From the NCBI RefSeq assembly GCF_002072955.1, contig NZ_LPUF01000001.1, positions 2,254,896 to 2,318,895 on the forward strand: a DNA stretch of 64,000 nt. The letters run 5' to 3'. The translations under genes were made by a program, and so were the position numbers. Positions within the stretch are counted from its first letter, which is position 1. Every line of letters starts with the position of its first letter. Shown here in pieces: positions 47,663 to 58,848 of the stretch. The notes below the pieces were generated by a model. That model did no database searches. It worked only from the letters and a program-made list of their open reading frames with translations, and was not told the origin of the DNA. Origin of the DNA: Methyloprofundus sedimenti (lineage in GTDB: Bacteria; Pseudomonadota; Gammaproteobacteria; Methylococcales; Methylomonadaceae).

Positions 47663-47733
47663 ATTGGATAATATTCTTATTTCTGTCGGAGTTAAAAAGT
47701 AACAGCTTGAATTTTTACCCTCCGATTTCCAAT
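47663..47733. other. Nested stem-loop between rhodanese gene and proA
   Basis: Three pairs of arms fit inside each other: ATTGGA (47663-47668) with TCCAAT (47728-47733); TCGGAG (47686-47691) with CTCCGA (47720-47725); TAAAAA (47693-47698) with TTTTTA (47712-47717). No T-run follows on the plus strand. It may be a terminator for the aminotransferase-rhodanese unit, or a structured leader for proA. Confidence 0.35.
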
Positions 47734-47877
47734 AAACGACTTGCAGATTGTCTGCTCTGCTTGTGCAGTTTGCGTACCGGGCTATCAAATTATTGCTAAT
47801 TAAGAATATAATACGCCACCATAAATTGCTAAATGCATTATCTACGCAAGTGAACAGAACAACACACTGAGTAAAAA

Positions 47878-49134
47878 ATGAATATTAAAGACTATATGAT
47901 CAGCCTGGGGCAGCAAGCAAAAGTTGCAGGCAGAGAGCTTAGCCGTGCTGATTCGGGTAAAAAAAATGCCGCATTGCTAGCGATTGCCGAACAACTGGCC
48001 AGTCAGGCAGATTATCTGGCCAAAGAAAACGCTAAAGATATACAGGCAGGAAAAGAAAAAGGCCTCGATCCAGCCCTTATAGACAGGCTGGAATTAACAC
48101 CAGCCAGAATCCAGGCTATGATTGATGGCTTGCAAGAGGTTGCAGCTTTGCCTGATCCAATTGGCGCAATATCAAATTTGAATTATCGTCCTAGTGGCAT
48201 TCAGGTTGGCCAAATGCGTGTTCCTTTAGGTGTTATCGGGATTATTTATGAATCACGACCAAATGTGACAGTTGATGCAGCGGCTTTATGTTTAAAATCA
48301 GGTAATGCCTGTATTTTACGCGGTGGCTCTGAATCAATTCATTCCAATCAGGCAATTGCCCGCTGTATTGAGCAGGGCCTTACTGTAGCTGGCTTACCAG
48401 TAGAGAGTGTCCAGGTAGTGGCAACCACCGATAGAGAAGCAGTTGGTGAACTGATTACCTTGTCTGCTTATGTCGATGTGATCGTACCGCGGGGTGGTAA
48501 AAGTCTTATTGCACGTATTTCTAAAGAGGCCACGATCCCGGTTATTAAGCATTTAGACGGCATTTGTCATGTTTATATTGATGCAACAGCTGATATTGAA
48601 AAAGCGATTAATATTGCTGTAAATGCTAAAACGCATCGTTATGGTGTCTGTAATGCCATGGAGACCCTGCTTGTCGCAGAATCCATTGCGATGCAGGTTT
48701 TGCCGGAATTAGCAAAAAAATACAAGACAGCCGGTGTAGAATTGCGTGGCTGCCTGAAAACCTGTTCTATTATGCCTGATTGTATTCGGGCAGCTGAAGA
48801 AGATTGGGCGACAGAATATTTGGCGCCGATATTGTCGATTAAAATCGTTGCTGATATTGATGAGGCAATGATGCATATCAGTGAATTTAGCTCGGGTCAT
48901 ACTGAATCAATTATCACCGAAAACTATACTTTAGCGCGTCGCTTTTTGCGTGAAGTTGATTCCAGCTCAGTAATGATTAATGCTTCAACTCGTTTTGCGG
49001 ATGGTTTCGAATATGGACTGGGTGCTGAAATCGGTATCAGCACAGATAAGTTGCATGCACGTGGGCCAGTTGGCTTAGAGGGCTTAACCAGCCTAAAATA
49101 TATTGTTCTTGGAGATGGGCATATCCGTCAGTAA
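47878..49134 (+). CDS. proA: Glutamate-5-semialdehyde dehydrogenase (gamma-glutamyl phosphate reductase)
   Basis: NADPH-dependent second enzyme of proline synthesis, 418 aa. The catalytic cysteine is in [16 protein letters not shown]. Family blocks include [35 protein letters not shown] and [38 protein letters not shown] closes the protein. nadD starts at the base after its stop codon, so the two are co-transcribed with rsfS. proB is not adjacent. Confidence 0.96.
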   Translation: MNIKDYMISLGQQAKVAGRELSRADSGKKNAALLAIAEQLASQADYLAKENAKDIQAGKEKGLDPALIDRLELTPARIQAMIDGLQEVAALPDPIGAISNLNYRPSGIQVGQMRVPLGVIGIIYESRPNVTVDAAALCLKSGNACILRGGSESIHSNQAIARCIEQGLTVAGLPVESVQVVATTDREAVGELITLSAYVDVIVPRGGKSLIARISKEATIPVIKHLDGICHVYIDATADIEKAINIAVNAKTHRYGVCNAMETLLVAESIAMQVLPELAKKYKTAGVELRGCLKTCSIMPDCIRAAEEDWATEYLAPILSIKIVADIDEAMMHISEFSSGHTESIITENYTLARRFLREVDSSSVMINASTRFADGFEYGLGAEIGISTDKLHARGPVGLEGLTSLKYIVLGDGHIRQ

Positions 49135-49758
49135 ATGATTGGTATTTACGGGGGTACTTTTAACCCGGTGCATTACGGGCATTTGCGCACTGCACTGGAA
49201 GTAAGCGAGATTTTTGCTCTGCATGAATTACGCTTATTACCCTGTGCCCAACCAGCTCACAGGACTGAGCCTGAAGTCAGTGCGGAAGCACGCGTACAGA
49301 TGTTACAAATGGCGATCAAAGATTATCCGCAATTTAGCTGTGATACGCGCGAACTGGAACGGGCAGGACCTTCATATATGGTCGATACACTCGCGTCGAT
49401 TCGTTCAGAGATTGATGATGATATGCCATTGCTGTTATTTATCGGAACAGATGCGTTTAATAGTCTGACTTCCTGGCATCGTTGGCAGGCTTTGTTTGAT
49501 TACGCCCATATTGTGGTTATGACACGACCTGGTTATAAGCCAGACTCTCTGATAAATTTTTACCTGGATAGGCAAGTTGATGATAGACATTCGTTAAAAT
49601 CATGTCCTAGTGGTAAAATCTATTTCCAGCAAGTGACGCAATTAGAAATTTCAGCATCGTTTATCCGAAAAGCCGTTGCTGAGCAAAAAAACATCAGTTT
49701 TTTATTGCCTGAGTCCGTCATTGAATATATACAGGCAAAGCGATTATATCGAGCCTGA
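49135..49758 (+). CDS. nadD: Nicotinate-nucleotide adenylyltransferase
   Basis: Joins nicotinate mononucleotide to AMP in NAD synthesis. It has 207 aa. The start MIGIYGGTFNPVHYGHLRTALE contains the nucleotide-binding GGTFNPxHxGH. ELERAGPSYMVDTL, FIGTDAFNSLTSWHRW and the late SASFIRK (the ISxxxxR motif) are conserved. The order proA-nadD-rsfS is common in gammaproteobacteria. Confidence 0.96.
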   Translation: MIGIYGGTFNPVHYGHLRTALEVSEIFALHELRLLPCAQPAHRTEPEVSAEARVQMLQMAIKDYPQFSCDTRELERAGPSYMVDTLASIRSEIDDDMPLLLFIGTDAFNSLTSWHRWQALFDYAHIVVMTRPGYKPDSLINFYLDRQVDDRHSLKSCPSGKIYFQQVTQLEISASFIRKAVAEQKNISFLLPESVIEYIQAKRLYRA

Positions 49759-49782
49759 ACAGAATTAAACAAAGGAAAATGA

Positions 49783-50142
49783 ATGCAAGCAGATGAATTA
49801 TTAGCTATTGTAACCAATGAGCTAAATGAACGAAAAGCAGAAAATATCACGACTATTGACGTGATAGGTAAAACCAGTTTTACGGATTATATGGTAATCG
49901 CGACCGGCACTTCTGATCGACATATTAAAGCTTTAAGTAATTATGTCGCGATGGCATTAAAAGAAAAAGGTGTTAGTCCTCGAGGCGTGGAAGGCGCACA
50001 AGGTTCTGAATGGGTGCTAATGGATTTAGGCGATGTTATTGTGCATATAATGACTGCTCAAACAAGAGAGTTTTATCAATTGGAAAAGCTCTGGAGTGTT
50101 GAGAATCTGATGAATAATGAAGAGTTGAGCTATGATGAATAA
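49783..50142 (+). CDS. rsfS: Ribosome silencing factor
   Basis: Binds ribosomal protein L14 and blocks subunit joining in starvation. It has 119 aa, with TDYMVIATGTSDRHIKALSNYV and GVEGAQGSEWVLMDLGDVIVHIM as the family signature, ending FYQLEKLW. A good ribosome site (AAAGGAAA) precedes the ATG. The end overlaps the DUF3617 gene by 11 bases; rlmH, often next, is absent here. Confidence 0.96.
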   Translation: MQADELLAIVTNELNERKAENITTIDVIGKTSFTDYMVIATGTSDRHIKALSNYVAMALKEKGVSPRGVEGAQGSEWVLMDLGDVIVHIMTAQTREFYQLEKLWSVENLMNNEELSYDE

Positions 50143-50554
50143 ATACCTGGTAACACTACTTTTAACTATATTTGCAAACACTGTTTTTGCTGAAATGCCT
50201 GATATTCAAGAAGGTTTATGGGAAGTCACTTCCGTAGCGAATATACCCGCAATGCCAATGAAAATGCCAGAAGTCACTATGGAGCGTTGCTTTACTAAAC
50301 AAAACATGAATCCGGAAAATATTTTACAGCAAAACAATTGTCAGATAAATAAAATGGATATTCAGAATAATCAGGCAAAATGGAGCATGACCTGTGAACA
50401 GCAAGGCATGACCATGCAAGGCGCAGGAGATATTCAGTATCACAAAAATGATTTTTCCGGGACATTTGATATGACCATGTCGGGTGCACCAGAAGGTGAT
50501 ATGAGCATTCAAACACAAATAACAGGACGTTATATAGGTGTGTGCCCTGAGTAA
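50132..50554 (+). CDS. DUF3617-type exported protein
   Basis: 140-aa protein with a cleavable signal peptide (about 1-21, ending VFA). The start of the mature part, MPDIQEGLWEVTSVANIPAMP, and the four cysteines (RCFT, NNCQ, MTCEQ, GVCPE) fit the DUF3617 family, whose function is unknown. It is probably periplasmic. Its start (50132, or the next codon 50135) overlaps the rsfS stop region, so it may be translated by coupling. Confidence 0.82.
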   Translation: MMNKYLVTLLLTIFANTVFAEMPDIQEGLWEVTSVANIPAMPMKMPEVTMERCFTKQNMNPENILQQNNCQINKMDIQNNQAKWSMTCEQQGMTMQGAGDIQYHKNDFSGTFDMTMSGAPEGDMSIQTQITGRYIGVCPE

Positions 50555-50649
50555 ATCAGGAAGCTATAAAACAACTGTAAGTCGTGGCAGTATTGTTTTG
50601 TTTACTTATAATGTTTTAAAACTATTTTTTAAATTTCCGAGAGTTCTTC

Positions 50650-51525
50650 ATGATTTTAGGTAGTATAGTAGCGTTAGTCACCCCAATGTTTGATAACGGC
50701 GATGTGGATAAGCACAGCCTTAAAAAATTAGTAGAATTTCACATAGAGCAAGATACCGATGCTATTGTTGCAATGGGAACCACCGGTGAATCCGCTACGT
50801 TAAATGATCATGAACACATGGATGTAGTAAAAGCCGTCGTTGATTATGTTGCCGGGCGAATTCCTGTTATAGCTGGAACAGGTGCGAATTCGACCAGTGA
50901 AGCAATTACTTTAACCCGGGCGGCAAAACAGGTCGGCGCTGATGCCTGTTTACTAGTGACCCCTTATTATAATAAACCGACGCAGGAAGGACTCTATCTG
51001 CATTATAAAGCGATTGCAGAGGCCGTAGACATTCCACAGATTCTGTATAATGTTCCCGGTAGAACAGCATGCGATATGTTGCCTGAAACAATTGGTCGCC
51101 TGGCAAAAATTGATCATATTATTGGCGTTAAAGAAGCTACCGGTGATTTATCCCGTGTGTCTGCCATCCGCGATTTATGCGGTGATGATTTCGCATTATA
51201 TACCGGCGATGATGCGAGTAGTTGTGAGTTTTGTCTGTTAGGCGGCAATGGTACGATTACAGTTTCCGGCAATGTCGCTCCGCGACTGGTGCACCAAATG
51301 GCTACCGCAGCGATAAATGGAGATCGTGAGACCGCAACAAGTATTGATGCCAGCTTGCGGGGTTTACATAAACAGCTGTTTATACAATCCAACCCCATTC
51401 CCGTTAAATGGGCTGTTGCTGAAATGGGCTTAATACACAAAGGAATACGTCTTCCTTTAACATGGCTGACTGAAGATTGTTTTGATATAGTCCGTTCGGC
51501 TATGCAACAAGCATCAGTCCTTTAA
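50650..51525 (+). CDS. dapA: 4-hydroxy-tetrahydrodipicolinate synthase
   Basis: Condenses pyruvate with aspartate semialdehyde in lysine and meso-DAP synthesis. It has 291 aa, the usual size. The Schiff-base lysine is in [14 protein letters not shown], the catalytic Tyr in [12 protein letters not shown], and [14 protein letters not shown] is the pyruvate-binding loop. bamC follows after 21 bases, the standard dapA-bamC order. Confidence 0.97.
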   Translation: MILGSIVALVTPMFDNGDVDKHSLKKLVEFHIEQDTDAIVAMGTTGESATLNDHEHMDVVKAVVDYVAGRIPVIAGTGANSTSEAITLTRAAKQVGADACLLVTPYYNKPTQEGLYLHYKAIAEAVDIPQILYNVPGRTACDMLPETIGRLAKIDHIIGVKEATGDLSRVSAIRDLCGDDFALYTGDDASSCEFCLLGGNGTITVSGNVAPRLVHQMATAAINGDRETATSIDASLRGLHKQLFIQSNPIPVKWAVAEMGLIHKGIRLPLTWLTEDCFDIVRSAMQQASVL

Positions 51526-51546
51526 TCCTGGCATAAATAATACGGC

Positions 51547-52122
51547 ATGAAACTGATTAAACTTTTTATTATATTTACTTTTACATTTGTAGCAGCTTGC
51601 AGCCAGTTTTTTCCAGATAAAGAAAAAGACTACGTTAATAGTAAAGAAATTCCTCCACTACAAATTCCTCCCGGGATGCAAGCCGACAAACTAGCTGCTG
51701 AATCAGAAGCAGTGGTCGTACCGCTTACTTTAGGCAAATCCATTGAATACATCGACCAGGGTGAAAATAATACCTATTTACGTATTAATTCACCTTTTGC
51801 GCATGTCTGGCGCATAGTGGGTAAGGCATTAACAGAGCGAGCAATAGAAATTACCGATAAAAACCGCTCACTAGCAACCTATTATGTGCAGTATGACCCG
51901 GAAATCCAAATGGTTAGTGATGGAGGTTTTTGGGATGAATTTGTTTTTTTCTTCGGCAGCGATGCGAACCAGGAACTTCCTTATCAGGTTTTTTTAACAG
52001 AATCAGAGTTAGGCACTGATATATTTGTGCGTGATCAACTAGGAAATAATTTATCTCAAGGTGATGGTATAAAACTGTTGAATTTATTATTTGCAACCAT
52101 CAAAGATGATTTTGATAACTAA
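51547..52122 (+). CDS. bamC: Outer-membrane protein assembly factor BamC (short form)
   Basis: Lipoprotein of the BAM complex. It has 191 aa against about 340 in E. coli; only the N-terminal lipobox (VAAC, about Cys18), the unstructured BamD-binding segment (KEIPPLQIPPGM) and the first helix-grip domain (SPFAHVWRIVGKALTERAIEITDKNRSLATYYVQY) are seen. Short BamC forms occur in several gammaproteobacteria. Position after dapA supports the call. Confidence 0.88.
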   Translation: MKLIKLFIIFTFTFVAACSQFFPDKEKDYVNSKEIPPLQIPPGMQADKLAAESEAVVVPLTLGKSIEYIDQGENNTYLRINSPFAHVWRIVGKALTERAIEITDKNRSLATYYVQYDPEIQMVSDGGFWDEFVFFFGSDANQELPYQVFLTESELGTDIFVRDQLGNNLSQGDGIKLLNLLFATIKDDFDN

Positions 52123-52273
52123 TTGCAACTGAGTATCCTCACAGGTTAATGGGGAATACCATTTGCGTTGCATGTATATAGAAATACAGAGCATTCCTGA
52201 ATGGACTTCCCGTGAGGGAACAAAATATAGATTTACTACACCCTTACGATTTAATTACTGACGCCCCATAGCT

Positions 52274-55200
52274 ATGCTTAAAATCCCTGGTAGTTCCGCA
52301 TTATCAAAATTTAGAATCCAAAAATTACTAACTGACTTACAAACAATAGAACCTTCTATTAGCCATATTTCAGCGTCTTATGTACATTTTGCAGAAGTTC
52401 AACATGAACTCAGTGCAGCAGATGACAAGATTTTGCGCAAGTTATTAGCTTACGGCTCGGAAACAGAAAATAGACAACAGAAGGGGAATATAACTTACTG
52501 GGTTGTACCTCGACCTGGAACGATTTCACCCTGGTCCAGTAAAGCAACAGAAATTGCTCAGCGCTGTGGTTTAGGTATTGGACGTCTGGAACGAGGCACT
52601 GAGTTTACTCTTGACTGCGCAGTCGCTATTGATCAAGCAAAACGGCATGCCATACATGCTTTATTACATGACCGGATGATGCAAACGGTTGTTGATACAC
52701 TTGAGCAACTGGATTTATTTGTCCAGCATCAGCCACTCCCTTTAAGCACTGTTGCTATTATTGAATGTGGACGTGATGCATTAGTGCAGGCAAATAGTGA
52801 TTTAGGTCTGGCTCTATCGGATGACGAAATTGATTATTTAGTCGATAGTTTTAAAGCACTGAGCCGCAATCCTAGTGATGTTGAGTTAATGATGTTTGCT
52901 CAGGCAAACTCTGAACATTGTCGGCATAAAATTTTTAATGCTAGCTGGACGATCGATGGTATCGATCAGGCAAAATCATTATTCAGCATGATTCGTAATA
53001 CCGCTGAGAAAAATCCGGAGGGTATTCTTTCAGCTTACAGTGATAACGCTTCAGTTGCCCAGGGATCGTTAGCCGATGTATTTATTCGTAACCCGATAAG
53101 CGGTGAATATTCGTATACGCAAGAAGATGCGCATTTATTAATGAAGGTGGAAACTCACAACCATCCAACAGCTATCTCCCCTTACCCTGGTGCAGCGACA
53201 GGTTCAGGTGGAGAAATTCGCGATGAAGGCGCAACAGGCCGGGGTTCAGCGACCAAAGCAGGGCTAACAGGATTTACCGTTTCACATTTAAAAATCCCTG
53301 GCTTTGAGCAGCCTTGGGAAACCAAATTTGGTAAGCCCGAGCGTATTGCTTCAGCTCTAGATATTATGCTGGAAGGGCCACTCGGTGGCGCTGCATTTAA
53401 TAATGAATTTGGGCGGCCTAATATTGCCGGTTACTTTCGTAGCTTTGAACAAGTGGTTGAGGGCAGTGGAGGCGATCAATTACACGGCTATCACAAGCCA
53501 ATTATGATAGCCGGTGGTATGGGCAATATACGCCCTATGCTGGTAAATAAACATAAAATCCCTGCTGGCTCGCTGATTATTATTTTAGGCGGCCCGGCTA
53601 TGTTAATTGGCCTGGGTGGTAGCGCTGCCTCGTCACAAGCTTCTGGTGAAAGTGCAGCAGAACTGGATTTTGCCTCTGTGCAACGTGAAAACCCTGAAAT
53701 GGAACGTCGTTGTCAGGAAGTTATTAATCATTGTAATGCTTTAGGTAACGAGACCCCCATAGTTTCTATTCATGATATAGGTGCAGGTGGTTTGTCGAAT
53801 GCCGTACCGGAAATTATTCATGATTGCGAGCAAGGGGGGCGCTTTGAACTGCGCAAGGTAAATAGCGATGATAAAGGCATGTCACCAATGCAGATATGGT
53901 GCAATGAAGCGCAAGAGCGCTATGTCGTCGCAATAAAACCGGAAGCTTTAGAATTATTTGAGTCTTTTTGTGTGCGTGAACATTGTCTGTATGCCGTTAT
54001 CGGTGAAGCAACAGATGCAGAGCATTTAACATTGACGGATGAACTATTTGGCGACAAACCTGTTGATCTTCCTATGTCGGTGCTGTTTGGTAAATCACCA
54101 AAATTGCATCGTGATGTGACTCATCTGGTAACAGAGCATAAAGCACTGGATTTCTCAGGGATAGCAATAAAAGATGCTGTGGAGCGTGTATTGTCGTTTC
54201 CAGCGGTCGCCGATAAAAGTTTTTTAATTCATATCGGTGATCGCTCGGTAACCGGGCTAGTTGCCAGGGATCAAATGGTAGGTCCATGGCAAGTGCCTGT
54301 TGCGGATGTCGCCGTCACGGCTTCAGGCTTTCATGCAACAACAGGCGAAGCAATGGCAATGGGTGAGCGCACCCCGTTAGCCGTTATCAATGCGCCTGCT
54401 TCGGGTCGTATGGCAATTGCCGAATCTCTCAGCAATTTAGCCGCGGCGAAAATCGAATCGCTCAAGCATGTTAAAATTTCTGCAAACTGGATGGCAGCGG
54501 CTGGAAGCCCAGGTGAAGATGCGGCATTATTTGATACTGTAAGAACAGTGGGTATGGAAATCTGTCCTGAATTAGGTATTGCCATACCTGTCGGTAAGGA
54601 TTCCTTATCAATGAAAACTGTATGGAATGAGGCCGAGCGTGAAACCACGATGACTTCACCGCTATCATTGATTATTACCGCATTTGCACCGGTTACTGAT
54701 ATTACCCGTACCCTGACGCCCGAATTAAAAAATGCAGACAGTGTGTTAATGCTGATTGATTTAGGGCAGGGGAGAAACCGTTTAGGCGGCTCAGTGTTAG
54801 CGCAAGTGTATCAACAAATGGGGTGTGAAGTCCCTGATTTAGATGATACTGCCTTATTCAAAGCATTTTTCAATAGCATTCAGGCACTCACCGCAGACGA
54901 TAAACTATTGGCTTATCATGACCGTTCAGATGGTGGTTTATTAGCAACGGTTGCGGAAATGATTTTTGCTGGACGCAAAGGAGCTGAGCTTGAACTGGAT
55001 CGGCTAGGTGAAGATGTTCTGGGCACTTTATTTAATGAAGAGCTCGGAGCAGTTGTTCAGGTCAGGCAAAACGATTGTGATGCAGTGCTAGATGTATTTG
55101 AAACCGCAGGCCTGGCAGATTGTACGCATCTGATCGGCTGGGTAACAGAAGAAAATCAGCAACTCACTATTAGTTATGCAGGTGACGTCATCTATTCCGC

Positions 55201-56140
55201 TGGTCGCGCTGAATTACAACACACCTGGTCTGAAGTCAGTTATCGTATGCAAGCCTTACGCGATAATCCAGATTGTGCAAAACAACAATTTGAGCGCATT
55301 GCCGATAATAAAGATCCGGGGTTAACAGCGAGCCTGAGTTTTGATGTGACTGAAAATATAGCTGCGCCATTTGCTGCCGTGCGTCCACGTGTTGCTATAT
55401 TAAGAGAGCAGGGCGTTAATGGTCATATCGAAATGGCCGCGGCTTTTGATAAAGCGGGTTTTACCAGTATCGATGTGCATATGACCGATATAATCAGCGC
55501 TAGAGTCAGTTTAAAAGACTTTGTAGGTCTGGTTGCCTGTGGCGGCTTTTCTTATGGGGATGTTTTAGGCGCCGGCGGTGGCTGGGCAAAATCAATTTTA
55601 TTTAATGAGCGCGCCAGAAATGAATTTTCGGACTTTTTTCGCCGTAGCGATACTTTTGGTTTGGGCGTCTGTAATGGCTGCCAAATGCTATCCGGCTTAA
55701 AAGAACTCATTCCCGGCGCTGAGCATTGGCCCAAGTTTATGCGCAATCACTCAGAACAGTTTGAAGCACGCGTGGCGATGGTGAAGATTCAGGATTCACC
55801 CTCCATATTACTCAAAGGAATGGCCGGTTCAAGCATGCCAGTAGTCATTGCACACGGGGAAGGACGGGCAGAGTTTTCTGGAAATGATCAGGGACAGGCA
55901 TTAGTCGCTTTGAATTATATAGATAATTATGGTGAGCTGACAGAAGGCTTTCCCATGAACCCCAATGGTTCACCTGATGGTATTACGGGGCTAACAACGA
56001 CAGATGGTCGTTTTACTATTATGATGCCACATCCAGAGCGATGCTTTAGAACCCTGCAAAATTCATGGCAGCCTGCTGACTGGAGCGAAGACGGTGCGTG
56101 GTTAAGAATGTTTAGAAATGCACGCGTCTGGGTTGGTTAA
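52274..56140 (+). CDS. purL: Phosphoribosylformylglycinamidine synthase
   Basis: Large single-chain FGAM synthetase of purine synthesis, 1288 aa. The N-terminal FGAR-AT domain is followed by two AIR-synthetase-like halves ([47 protein letters not shown]). The C-terminal class I glutaminase has its catalytic Cys in [12 protein letters not shown] and His/Glu in MMPHPERC. The single-chain form is typical of gammaproteobacteria. It has its own 150-base upstream region, which includes a small TTCCC-GTGA-GGGAA hairpin at 52207-52220. Confidence 0.98.
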   Translation: MLKIPGSSALSKFRIQKLLTDLQTIEPSISHISASYVHFAEVQHELSAADDKILRKLLAYGSETENRQQKGNITYWVVPRPGTISPWSSKATEIAQRCGLGIGRLERGTEFTLDCAVAIDQAKRHAIHALLHDRMMQTVVDTLEQLDLFVQHQPLPLSTVAIIECGRDALVQANSDLGLALSDDEIDYLVDSFKALSRNPSDVELMMFAQANSEHCRHKIFNASWTIDGIDQAKSLFSMIRNTAEKNPEGILSAYSDNASVAQGSLADVFIRNPISGEYSYTQEDAHLLMKVETHNHPTAISPYPGAATGSGGEIRDEGATGRGSATKAGLTGFTVSHLKIPGFEQPWETKFGKPERIASALDIMLEGPLGGAAFNNEFGRPNIAGYFRSFEQVVEGSGGDQLHGYHKPIMIAGGMGNIRPMLVNKHKIPAGSLIIILGGPAMLIGLGGSAASSQASGESAAELDFASVQRENPEMERRCQEVINHCNALGNETPIVSIHDIGAGGLSNAVPEIIHDCEQGGRFELRKVNSDDKGMSPMQIWCNEAQERYVVAIKPEALELFESFCVREHCLYAVIGEATDAEHLTLTDELFGDKPVDLPMSVLFGKSPKLHRDVTHLVTEHKALDFSGIAIKDAVERVLSFPAVADKSFLIHIGDRSVTGLVARDQMVGPWQVPVADVAVTASGFHATTGEAMAMGERTPLAVINAPASGRMAIAESLSNLAAAKIESLKHVKISANWMAAAGSPGEDAALFDTVRTVGMEICPELGIAIPVGKDSLSMKTVWNEAERETTMTSPLSLIITAFAPVTDITRTLTPELKNADSVLMLIDLGQGRNRLGGSVLAQVYQQMGCEVPDLDDTALFKAFFNSIQALTADDKLLAYHDRSDGGLLATVAEMIFAGRKGAELELDRLGEDVLGTLFNEELGAVVQVRQNDCDAVLDVFETAGLADCTHLIGWVTEENQQLTISYAGDVIYSAGRAELQHTWSEVSYRMQALRDNPDCAKQQFERIADNKDPGLTASLSFDVTENIAAPFAAVRPRVAILREQGVNGHIEMAAAFDKAGFTSIDVHMTDIISARVSLKDFVGLVACGGFSYGDVLGAGGGWAKSILFNERARNEFSDFFRRSDTFGLGVCNGCQMLSGLKELIPGAEHWPKFMRNHSEQFEARVAMVKIQDSPSILLKGMAGSSMPVVIAHGEGRAEFSGNDQGQALVALNYIDNYGELTEGFPMNPNGSPDGITGLTTTDGRFTIMMPHPERCFRTLQNSWQPADWSEDGAWLRMFRNARVWVG

Positions 56141-56187
56141 TAATTTGATTTACACCCTTTTTTAGTAAAGAGCATTAATTAATTGAA

Positions 56188-56724
56188 ATGAGTGTACTTG
56201 TTTTACAAATTATTATTAAACAATGGGATAAGAGCCAGAGATCAGACACGCATAAAAAAATGCGCGCGAATATCCCTGATAGATACCCACTTATTTTTCC
56301 ACCTGCATTGTATGTTTTTGGTTCGCACTGTGTCATAGATCAGCATGGTGATGATATTCAAGGCAGCCGCATCAAGTATATTAAAGATGTTGAAGGAAAG
56401 ATAAGGCTTGACCGGTTTCAAGTCACTGCAGACAATAACATTGACTATTACGGCTCTCAATCGAAACAGATTCCCAGGAGAATTGGTTCTCTGAATAATC
56501 AATGGATACAATGCAAATACAACTGCAGATACAGCATCTTTGAATCCGATATGTATTATTGGCTGTATGAAGAAGTCACCTTAAATGCCGTATGTTTAGA
56601 TACAGTTAATGAGAATCTGTTTTTAAATGCCGAACCTGACATTATTTATGAAGATTATATTGATCTGGCTAAAAGGCAGTACCCGAATTCATATAATAAC
56701 TGCAACACCTCTTTAAAGGGTTAG
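56188..56724 (+). pseudogene. Unknown protein, 3' end replaced by an IS30 insertion
   Basis: I do not recognise this 178-aa reading frame. It is soluble-looking, rich in Tyr, Asn and Asp, with four cysteines after residue 100, and an alternative start at 56260. The left inverted repeat of the IS30 element begins at about 56684, inside the frame, so the last 13 codons come from the IS. Beyond the right end (after 57774), the DNA continues open for a further dozen codons before a stop, consistent with only the extreme C-terminus being displaced. It may therefore still be functional. Confidence 0.6.
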
Positions 56725-57774
56725 ATGGTATAGTTTCCGTCGACTAAAACCTGAAACTAAAAAGAGGTGCTCAATGAACACGTTTAACCATCTAACCCAA
56801 GAGGAAAGATTTTACATTTATACGCAACTAAAACAAGGCGTTTCTAAGAATCAAATAGCCATCACATTGGGGCGTCATAAATCGACTATTGGACGTGAAA
56901 TTACGCGTAATACAGGTCAGTGTGGTTATCGTTACAAGCAAGCTGAGAGAATAGCTAAACAACGCCATATTGATAAGCCCAAAAACATCAAGATGACGGC
57001 TGAGTTACAACAGATAATAACGCCTTTAATCAAAGAGAAATGGAGCCCTGACTGTATTTCAGGACGCTTAAAACAACAAGGTAAGGACTCCGTCAGTCAT
57101 GAGACTATTTACCGTTATATTTTAGCTAACAAAGCAGCCGGTGGCGATTTGTATACTTATTTGAGGCATCAAGCCAAACCTTATCGTAAGCGATATGGAA
57201 AAAATGATTATCGCGGAACGATACCCAGCCGTGTTGATATTGATGAGCGACCACAAGTGGTTGATGATAAAACGCGTTTAGGTGATTGGGAAGCAGATAC
57301 TGTTATCGGTAAAGGACATAAAGGCGTATTGGTGACGCTGACTGAACGGGTCTCAAAGCTCAACTTCGCCATCTCAATTGAGCGTAAAGAATCTGAATTA
57401 ACGAAAGAGGCGATTATCAATGCTCTTGAGCCTTTTAAACGTTGGGTTCACACGATTACCTTTGATAATGGACGTGAGTTTTGTGGGCATGAAGCCATTG
57501 CAAAAACACTTGACTGCGGCACTTATTTTGCCAAACCGTATCATTCGTGGCAACGAGGTTTAAATGAAAACCACAATGGCTTATTAAGGCAATACTTCCC
57601 TAAAAAAGAACCTTTGGATAAGGTAACTCAAGATGAGGTTGATAGTGCCATTACAGCACTTAATCATCGTCCAAGAAAAGGGTTAAATTACAGAACTCCA
57701 TGGGAAGTATTTTGCCAAATAACGGGGGTTGATATAAATAAATCACAGGGTGTTGCATTAATTGCTTGAATTCG
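56684..57774 (+). mobile_element. IS30-family insertion sequence
   Basis: About 1091 bases. Left end CGAATTCATATAATAACTGCAACACC and right end (reverse complement) CGAATTCAAGCAATTAATGCAACACC match at 21 of 26 positions, with perfect outer 8 and inner 9 bases. They flank one intact transposase gene. Target duplication cannot be defined with certainty; GTA/TAC-like bases lie on both sides. The short, near-complete repeats and open transposase suggest a recent insertion. Confidence 0.85.
56774..57769 (+). CDS. IS30-family transposase
   Basis: 331-aa DDE transposase. An N-terminal HTH (LTQEERFYIYTQLKQGVSKNQIAITLGRHKSTIGREI) binds the ends. The DDE residues are seen in GDWEADTVIGKGHKG, ITFDNGREFCGHE and RGLNENHNGLLRQYFPK. 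Frame intact, ribosome site AAAGAGG about seven bases before the ATG. It occupies almost the whole element. Confidence 0.95.
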   Translation: MNTFNHLTQEERFYIYTQLKQGVSKNQIAITLGRHKSTIGREITRNTGQCGYRYKQAERIAKQRHIDKPKNIKMTAELQQIITPLIKEKWSPDCISGRLKQQGKDSVSHETIYRYILANKAAGGDLYTYLRHQAKPYRKRYGKNDYRGTIPSRVDIDERPQVVDDKTRLGDWEADTVIGKGHKGVLVTLTERVSKLNFAISIERKESELTKEAIINALEPFKRWVHTITFDNGREFCGHEAIAKTLDCGTYFAKPYHSWQRGLNENHNGLLRQYFPKKEPLDKVTQDEVDSAITALNHRPRKGLNYRTPWEVFCQITGVDINKSQGVALIA

Positions 57775-58014
57775 CGGTAATACAGTTAGAGGAAAATCAA
57801 TAATACTTCTTTAATTTAACATAATATACATTATGCGAAGTCATATAATGACATTATAAATATCCCAGATCAATGCAATATTAGAATTTATCCCTTCAAC
57901 ACTTTCAAACAACCTTATCCTAAGTCTTGACTATCAATAAGCTAACGAATGGATTAAACTGCAAATCAGTACGATCAAATATGAATATCATATTAACTCA
58001 AGCAAAATAAAATC

Positions 58015-58809
58015 ATGATTTCACCTAGACTCAGTGCAAAAATAGAATCTGACGAACCTTCCATGAAAATAGCTGTTCTTATTGATGCAGATAATGCCCA
58101 GGCAGCTGTCATTGAAAAGTTATTAGCTGAAGTTGCGCGATTTGGAGAAGCTACTGTAAAACGTATTTATGGTGATTTCACATCACCAAGCAGCGCATCA
58201 TGGAAAAAAGTACTTCAGGAATTTGCCATAAAACCTGTTCAGCAGTTTGCTTACACAACAGGAAAAAATGCTACCGACAGTGCATTGATTATTGATGCAA
58301 TGGATTTGTTATATACGAGAAATTTTGACGGATTCTGTTTAGTGACAAGTGATAGTGATTTTACTGGTCTAGCCATGCGTATACGCGAAGAAGGCCTTAC
58401 TGTTCTTGGCTTTGGTGAGCAGAAAACGCCTGCTGCATTTAAAAACTCTTGCCATAAATTTATATTTACGGAGGTATTACGCCCCGAATTAGAGAAAGTG
58501 ATAAGTGTAAATAAACAGCAAACTAAAACCATCTCTGATAGTGCCAGTGACGTAACTAAAAAAATCAAACCTTCATTTCCTAAAAAGTTTATTTTGGATG
58601 CTCTTGAACAATCAAGTGATGATGAAGGTTGGGCTCAATTAGGTACATTCGGTAGCTACTTAACAAAACTACAGCCAGATTTTGATTCAAGAAATTTTGG
58701 CTTCAAAAAACTCTCTGATTTAGTTAAGGCAAAAACCAATCTGTTCGTTATAGACCATCGTGAAACACCGGGTTCCAGCTTTAAACAGCTATATATTAAA
58801 GCAAAGTAA
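58015..58809 (+). CDS. NYN-domain nuclease-like protein with LOTUS/OST-HTH domain
   Basis: 264 aa. The N-terminal NYN domain (MKIAVLIDADNAQAAVIEKLL, then ATDSALIIDAMDLLY and CLVTSDSDFTGLAMRIREEG) carries the four acidic residues of PIN-like metal-dependent RNases. The C-terminal region (FPKKFILDALEQSSDDEGWAQLGTFGSYLTKLQPDFDSRNFGFKKLSDLV) is a LOTUS/OST-HTH RNA-binding domain. The start may be 58015 or the ATG at 58063. Such proteins are thought to process RNA, but substrates in bacteria are largely unknown. It lies just right of the IS30 element. Confidence 0.88.
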   Translation: MISPRLSAKIESDEPSMKIAVLIDADNAQAAVIEKLLAEVARFGEATVKRIYGDFTSPSSASWKKVLQEFAIKPVQQFAYTTGKNATDSALIIDAMDLLYTRNFDGFCLVTSDSDFTGLAMRIREEGLTVLGFGEQKTPAAFKNSCHKFIFTEVLRPELEKVISVNKQQTKTISDSASDVTKKIKPSFPKKFILDALEQSSDDEGWAQLGTFGSYLTKLQPDFDSRNFGFKKLSDLVKAKTNLFVIDHRETPGSSFKQLYIKAK

Positions 58810-58848
58810 CCTCTCACATACTTAAACATAAATAAATTAAATGCAGCT

